Shown here: positions 33,333 to 35,411 of the stretch, piece by piece
How the letters are laid out: each line of letters opens with the position of its first letter
Position numbering within the stretch: the stretch's first letter is position 1
NCBI GenBank assembly: GCA_018648805.1
Contig: JABGQM010000029.1
Span: 1-35,411, forward strand
From: Verrucomicrobiota bacterium
Lineage (GTDB): Bacteria; Verrucomicrobiota; Kiritimatiellia; UBA8416; JABMPJ01
Length of the DNA: 35,411 nucleotides
Direction of reading: 5' to 3'
The notes under the pieces: model-generated
Seen by the model: the letters and a program-made list of their open reading frames with translations, nothing else
Databases searched by the model: none
Told to the model about the DNA's origin: nothing
Position numbers and translations under genes: made by a program

Positions 33333-34952
33333 ATGACAAGCAAAGCAGCAAAGTCCACCAAGTTTCAATTGAAGATCCAGCGTCCAAGGAGTGTTAAGAA
33401 CGACATCCTCTCTGGGCTGACTGTGGCCCTGGCGCTCGTGCCGGAGGCGGTCGCCTTTTCATTCGTCGCCAAGGTGGATCCGGTGGTCGGACTGTATGCG
33501 GCCTTCATGATGGGATTGATCACCGCCATCTTCGGTGGACGCCCAGGCATGATATCCGGTGCTACCGGAGCGGTGGCCGTTATTTTTGCACCGCTCATGA
33601 TCGGGCTCTACGGCGATGGGGTTGATACCCAGACCGCCACGGGCTATCTGTTTGCCGCCGTCATCATGATGGGAATATTCCAGATGGTGTTCGGAGTTCT
33701 CAGGCTAGGGAAATTCATCAGGCTGGTGCCGCATCCGGTTATGCTTGGTTTCGTGAATGGATTGGCCATCATCATATTCAAATCGCAGTTTGAGATGTTC
33801 TATGTCGGCCACGGCGAGCATGCCCAGCTACTGGGTCACGTACCCTTGCTCATCATGTGCGCCATGATTGCGATGACCATGGCCATCAGCTTCTTCCTGC
33901 CCAAGTTGACCAAAGCTGTGCCGGCCACGCTGGTGGCCATCGTAACCGTCACGGTGCTTTCGCTTTTACTGAAGAAGTTCGGAATTCATGAATCCCGCAA
34001 CGTGCTGGACTTCGTACAGAGCATGGATCCGACCAAGGAAACCATAGCGGCTGGGCTACCCACCTTTGGATATCCACAAGTGGCCTTTAACTGGGCCAAC
34101 ATCAGATTGATCCTTCCCTATTCGGCACTGGCCGCTGCGGTGGGCTTGATTGAATCCTTGATGACCCTGACTCTGGTTGACGAAATCACTGAAACGCGCG
34201 GTCGAGGCAATCTTGAATGCATTGGACAGGGGTTGGCCAACGTCATCAATGGTTTCTTCGGCGGCATGGGTGGCTGTGCCATGATCGGGCAGAGCATGAT
34301 CAATATCCGTGGTGGCGGTCGCGGGCGCTTGTCCGGCATTTCGGCGGCGCTGTTCCTTCTGGCCATGCTTCTATTCGCGGCTCCTCTGGTGGAAATCGTT
34401 CCACTAGCGGCACTCGTCGGGGTTATGTTTATGGTCGTGATTGGAACCTTTGAATGGTCCAGTTTTCGCGTGCTGGGCAGTGTCCCCAAAATGGATGCCT
34501 TCATCATCATCCTCGTTTCCGTCATAACGGTTATGCACGATCTAGCCATCGCCGTTCTGGTCGGCATCATCGTCTCGGCAATGGCCTTTGCATGGGAGCA
34601 CGGCAAGAAGATCCACGCCAAGGTCTCGACGGCACCGAATGGCGCCAAGATCTACCACCTCGAAAGTGCGCTGTTCTTTGGGTCCGCCCAATCCTTCAAG
34701 GACCTGTTTGACCCGACCAACGATCCACAGGATGTGGTGATTGATTTTGAGGACGCCCGTGTATACGACCATTCTGGGATCGAAGCCATCAACAATATTA
34801 CCGAGCGCTATGCTGAACAGGGCAAGCTGCTACACCTGCTCAACTTGAGCCCGGAGTGCAAAGACCTACTCCACAAAGCGGACAACATTGTAGAGCTCAG
34901 CGTCATCGAAGACCTCAACTGGCAACATGTCGCCGACGACCGGCTCGCCTAA
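33333..34952 (+). CDS. SulP-family anion transporter with STAS domain
   Basis: A 539-residue membrane transporter of the SulP family (sulfate, bicarbonate, other oxyanions). The N-terminal NDILSGLTVALALVPEAVAFSF and VDPVVGLYAAFMMGLI are the family start. ESLMTLTLVDEITETRG followed by ECIGQGLANVINGFFGGMGGCAMIGQSMIN is the conserved core. The C-terminal STAS domain (about 440-535) has DFEDARVYDHSGIEAINNI. The ATG at 33333 is preferred to an upstream TTG. It is last in the Rieske/b-NapA-like operon and might import sulfate, bicarbonate or the enzyme's oxyanion; specificity cannot be read. Confidence 0.92.
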   Translation: MTSKAAKSTKFQLKIQRPRSVKNDILSGLTVALALVPEAVAFSFVAKVDPVVGLYAAFMMGLITAIFGGRPGMISGATGAVAVIFAPLMIGLYGDGVDTQTATGYLFAAVIMMGIFQMVFGVLRLGKFIRLVPHPVMLGFVNGLAIIIFKSQFEMFYVGHGEHAQLLGHVPLLIMCAMIAMTMAISFFLPKLTKAVPATLVAIVTVTVLSLLLKKFGIHESRNVLDFVQSMDPTKETIAAGLPTFGYPQVAFNWANIRLILPYSALAAAVGLIESLMTLTLVDEITETRGRGNLECIGQGLANVINGFFGGMGGCAMIGQSMINIRGGGRGRLSGISAALFLLAMLLFAAPLVEIVPLAALVGVMFMVVIGTFEWSSFRVLGSVPKMDAFIIILVSVITVMHDLAIAVLVGIIVSAMAFAWEHGKKIHAKVSTAPNGAKIYHLESALFFGSAQSFKDLFDPTNDPQDVVIDFEDARVYDHSGIEAINNITERYAEQGKLLHLLNLSPECKDLLHKADNIVELSVIEDLNWQHVADDRLA

Positions 34953-34969
34953 GGGCACGAACGCCCTTA
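34950..34969 (+). terminator. Short hairpin at the SulP stop codon
   Basis: TAAGGGC (34950-34956) and GCCCTTA (34963-34969) are perfect inverted arms with a 6-nt loop, starting on the stop codon itself. No T-run follows. It is probably the 3' end of the rightward operon. Confidence 0.55.
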
Positions 34970-35293
34970 CGCGCAATCAAGAAGCAACGCCTCGACCTGC
35001 TCCCCAAAAGACATTCTGCTCCTTGTAACATGTGAGGTGATTCACCGTACGCTCGGCACAGAAGAACATGTGGTCAGCCCTGGTATCAGCGGCTTGCCTG
35101 TTCAATGTGTTACTTGGCACGTTAACCGGCCAATCGGCCACCCCACAGGGCACATTGCTCCTTAAGCAACAAGTGGACATCCAACTTCCCCGCAACCACG
35201 CTGACAGCAGTTACAGAAATCCACCAGTCCGGTTATCGAAGGACATTCCGAGGATAACGGGATCGGGCTAATACGTTGTGCATCAGATGAATA
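34970..35293. other. Intergenic region without recognisable genes
   Basis: About 320 nt. Short open frames exist on both strands (up to 72 codons), but none has a ribosome site, recognisable domain or credible composition. A small GGCC-AATC-GGCC inverted repeat lies near 35130-35145. Nothing else is seen. Confidence 0.5.
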
Positions 35294-35328
35294 TTGACTT
35301 ACAAGGGAGGCCTTACTACTATGTAAGG
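35294..35328 (+). promoter_or_regulatory. Promoter with operator-like palindrome for the AbrB-type gene
   Basis: TTGACT (35294-35299), a 17-nt spacer and TACTAT (35317-35322) form a plausible sigma-70 promoter. The -10 box is exactly enclosed by a perfect palindrome, CCTTAC (35311-35316) and GTAAGG (35323-35328). Additional half-sites CTTAC (35298-35302) and GTAAG (35341-35345) flank it. This is the layout expected for autorepression by an AbrB/MazE-type antitoxin. Confidence 0.7.
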
Positions 35329-35355
35329 AGCTTTATAGACGTAAGGAGATGACAC

Positions 35356-35411
35356 ATGGTTACAGCTACATTGACAAGCAAGGGACAGCTTACGATCCCG
35401 AAGGCCGTTCG
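35356..35411 (+). CDS. AbrB/MazE-type (SpoVT-AbrB) DNA-binding protein, partial at window edge
   Basis: Only the first 18 codons are in the window. They read MVTATLTSKGQLTIPKAV, the classic swapped-hairpin AbrB/MazE/VapB N-terminus in which the 'T-S-K-G-Q-x-T-I-P' strand contacts DNA. AAGGAG lies about 7 nt before the ATG. Such proteins are mostly antitoxins followed by a PIN or MazF toxin gene, which would lie beyond the edge. The upstream palindromic promoter fits self-regulation. Confidence 0.85.
   Translation, partial: MVTATLTSKGQLTIPKAV

Noticed and set aside
35068..35271. Small open frame before the AbrB-type gene
   Set aside because: No ribosome site, no domain, and composition unlike a real protein; treated as intergenic.

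Overview
The window looks like chromosomal DNA of an uncultured, anaerobically respiring Gram-negative bacterium. Evidence is two outer-membrane beta-barrel proteins, Tat-type signals, many periplasmic multiheme cytochromes and four-cluster ferredoxins. No rRNA, tRNA or taxonomic marker is present. A divergent HisI, a cysteine-bearing Gfo/Idh/MocA protein and short pseudo-palindromic repeats made of 'GGATGTT/CGATGTT' iterations suggest the PVC/Omnitrophota sphere, but this is a weak guess. No IS element, integrase or CRISPR array was seen.

Layout. (1) 1-3901 holds ordinary genes: a HisI-like protein, a DUF72 protein, a Gfo/Idh/MocA oxidoreductase and a histidine phosphatase. (2) 4223-9131, all on the minus strand, is a molybdenum-cofactor operon in transcription order moeA, moaA, a 67-residue membrane ORF, moaC, a MOSC-MogA/MoaB fusion and a MobB-MobA fusion. 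It is preceded by a structured leader of about 185 nt. (3) 9497-18238, minus strand, is a respiratory-reductase operon. It encodes a degenerate receiver protein, a dodecaheme NapC/NirT-type cytochrome, an ArrA-like molybdoenzyme, an ArrB-like ferredoxin, a TorD-type chaperone and two outer-membrane beta-barrels. (4) 18413-21506, minus strand, is a translationally coupled three-component sensor: a PhnD-type binding protein, a histidine kinase and a LuxR-type response regulator. This is the arrangement known beside arsenate (arr/arx) and arsenite (aio) enzymes. (5) 21721-34952, plus strand, is a second respiratory operon. It encodes an iron-sulfur FAD NAD(P)H oxidoreductase, a Rieske protein, cytochrome b, a membrane-anchored decaheme cytochrome with six tandem c domains, a NapA/NasA-like molybdoenzyme, NapG- and NapH-like proteins, a YtkA/FixH-like protein and a SulP anion transporter. 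(6) At the right edge an AbrB/MazE-type antitoxin gene begins, behind a promoter with an operator-like palindrome on its -10 box.

Working model. Region 2 supplies cofactor to both molybdoenzymes. Region 4 senses an oxyanion, plausibly arsenate or arsenite, and controls region 3, where quinol electrons pass through the dodecaheme cytochrome to ArrAB. All arsenate-contacting residues I remember from the ArrA structure (R165, Y166, S190, K198, Y210) are present at a constant offset of 13. Region 5 looks like a Rieske/cytochrome b complex tied both to NAD(P) and to a NapA-like terminal enzyme, suggesting quinol-based electron bifurcation or reverse electron flow. A near-identical 57-bp promoter-like sequence lies upstream of the cofactor operon and in the divergent region between regions 4 and 5, hinting at co-regulation.
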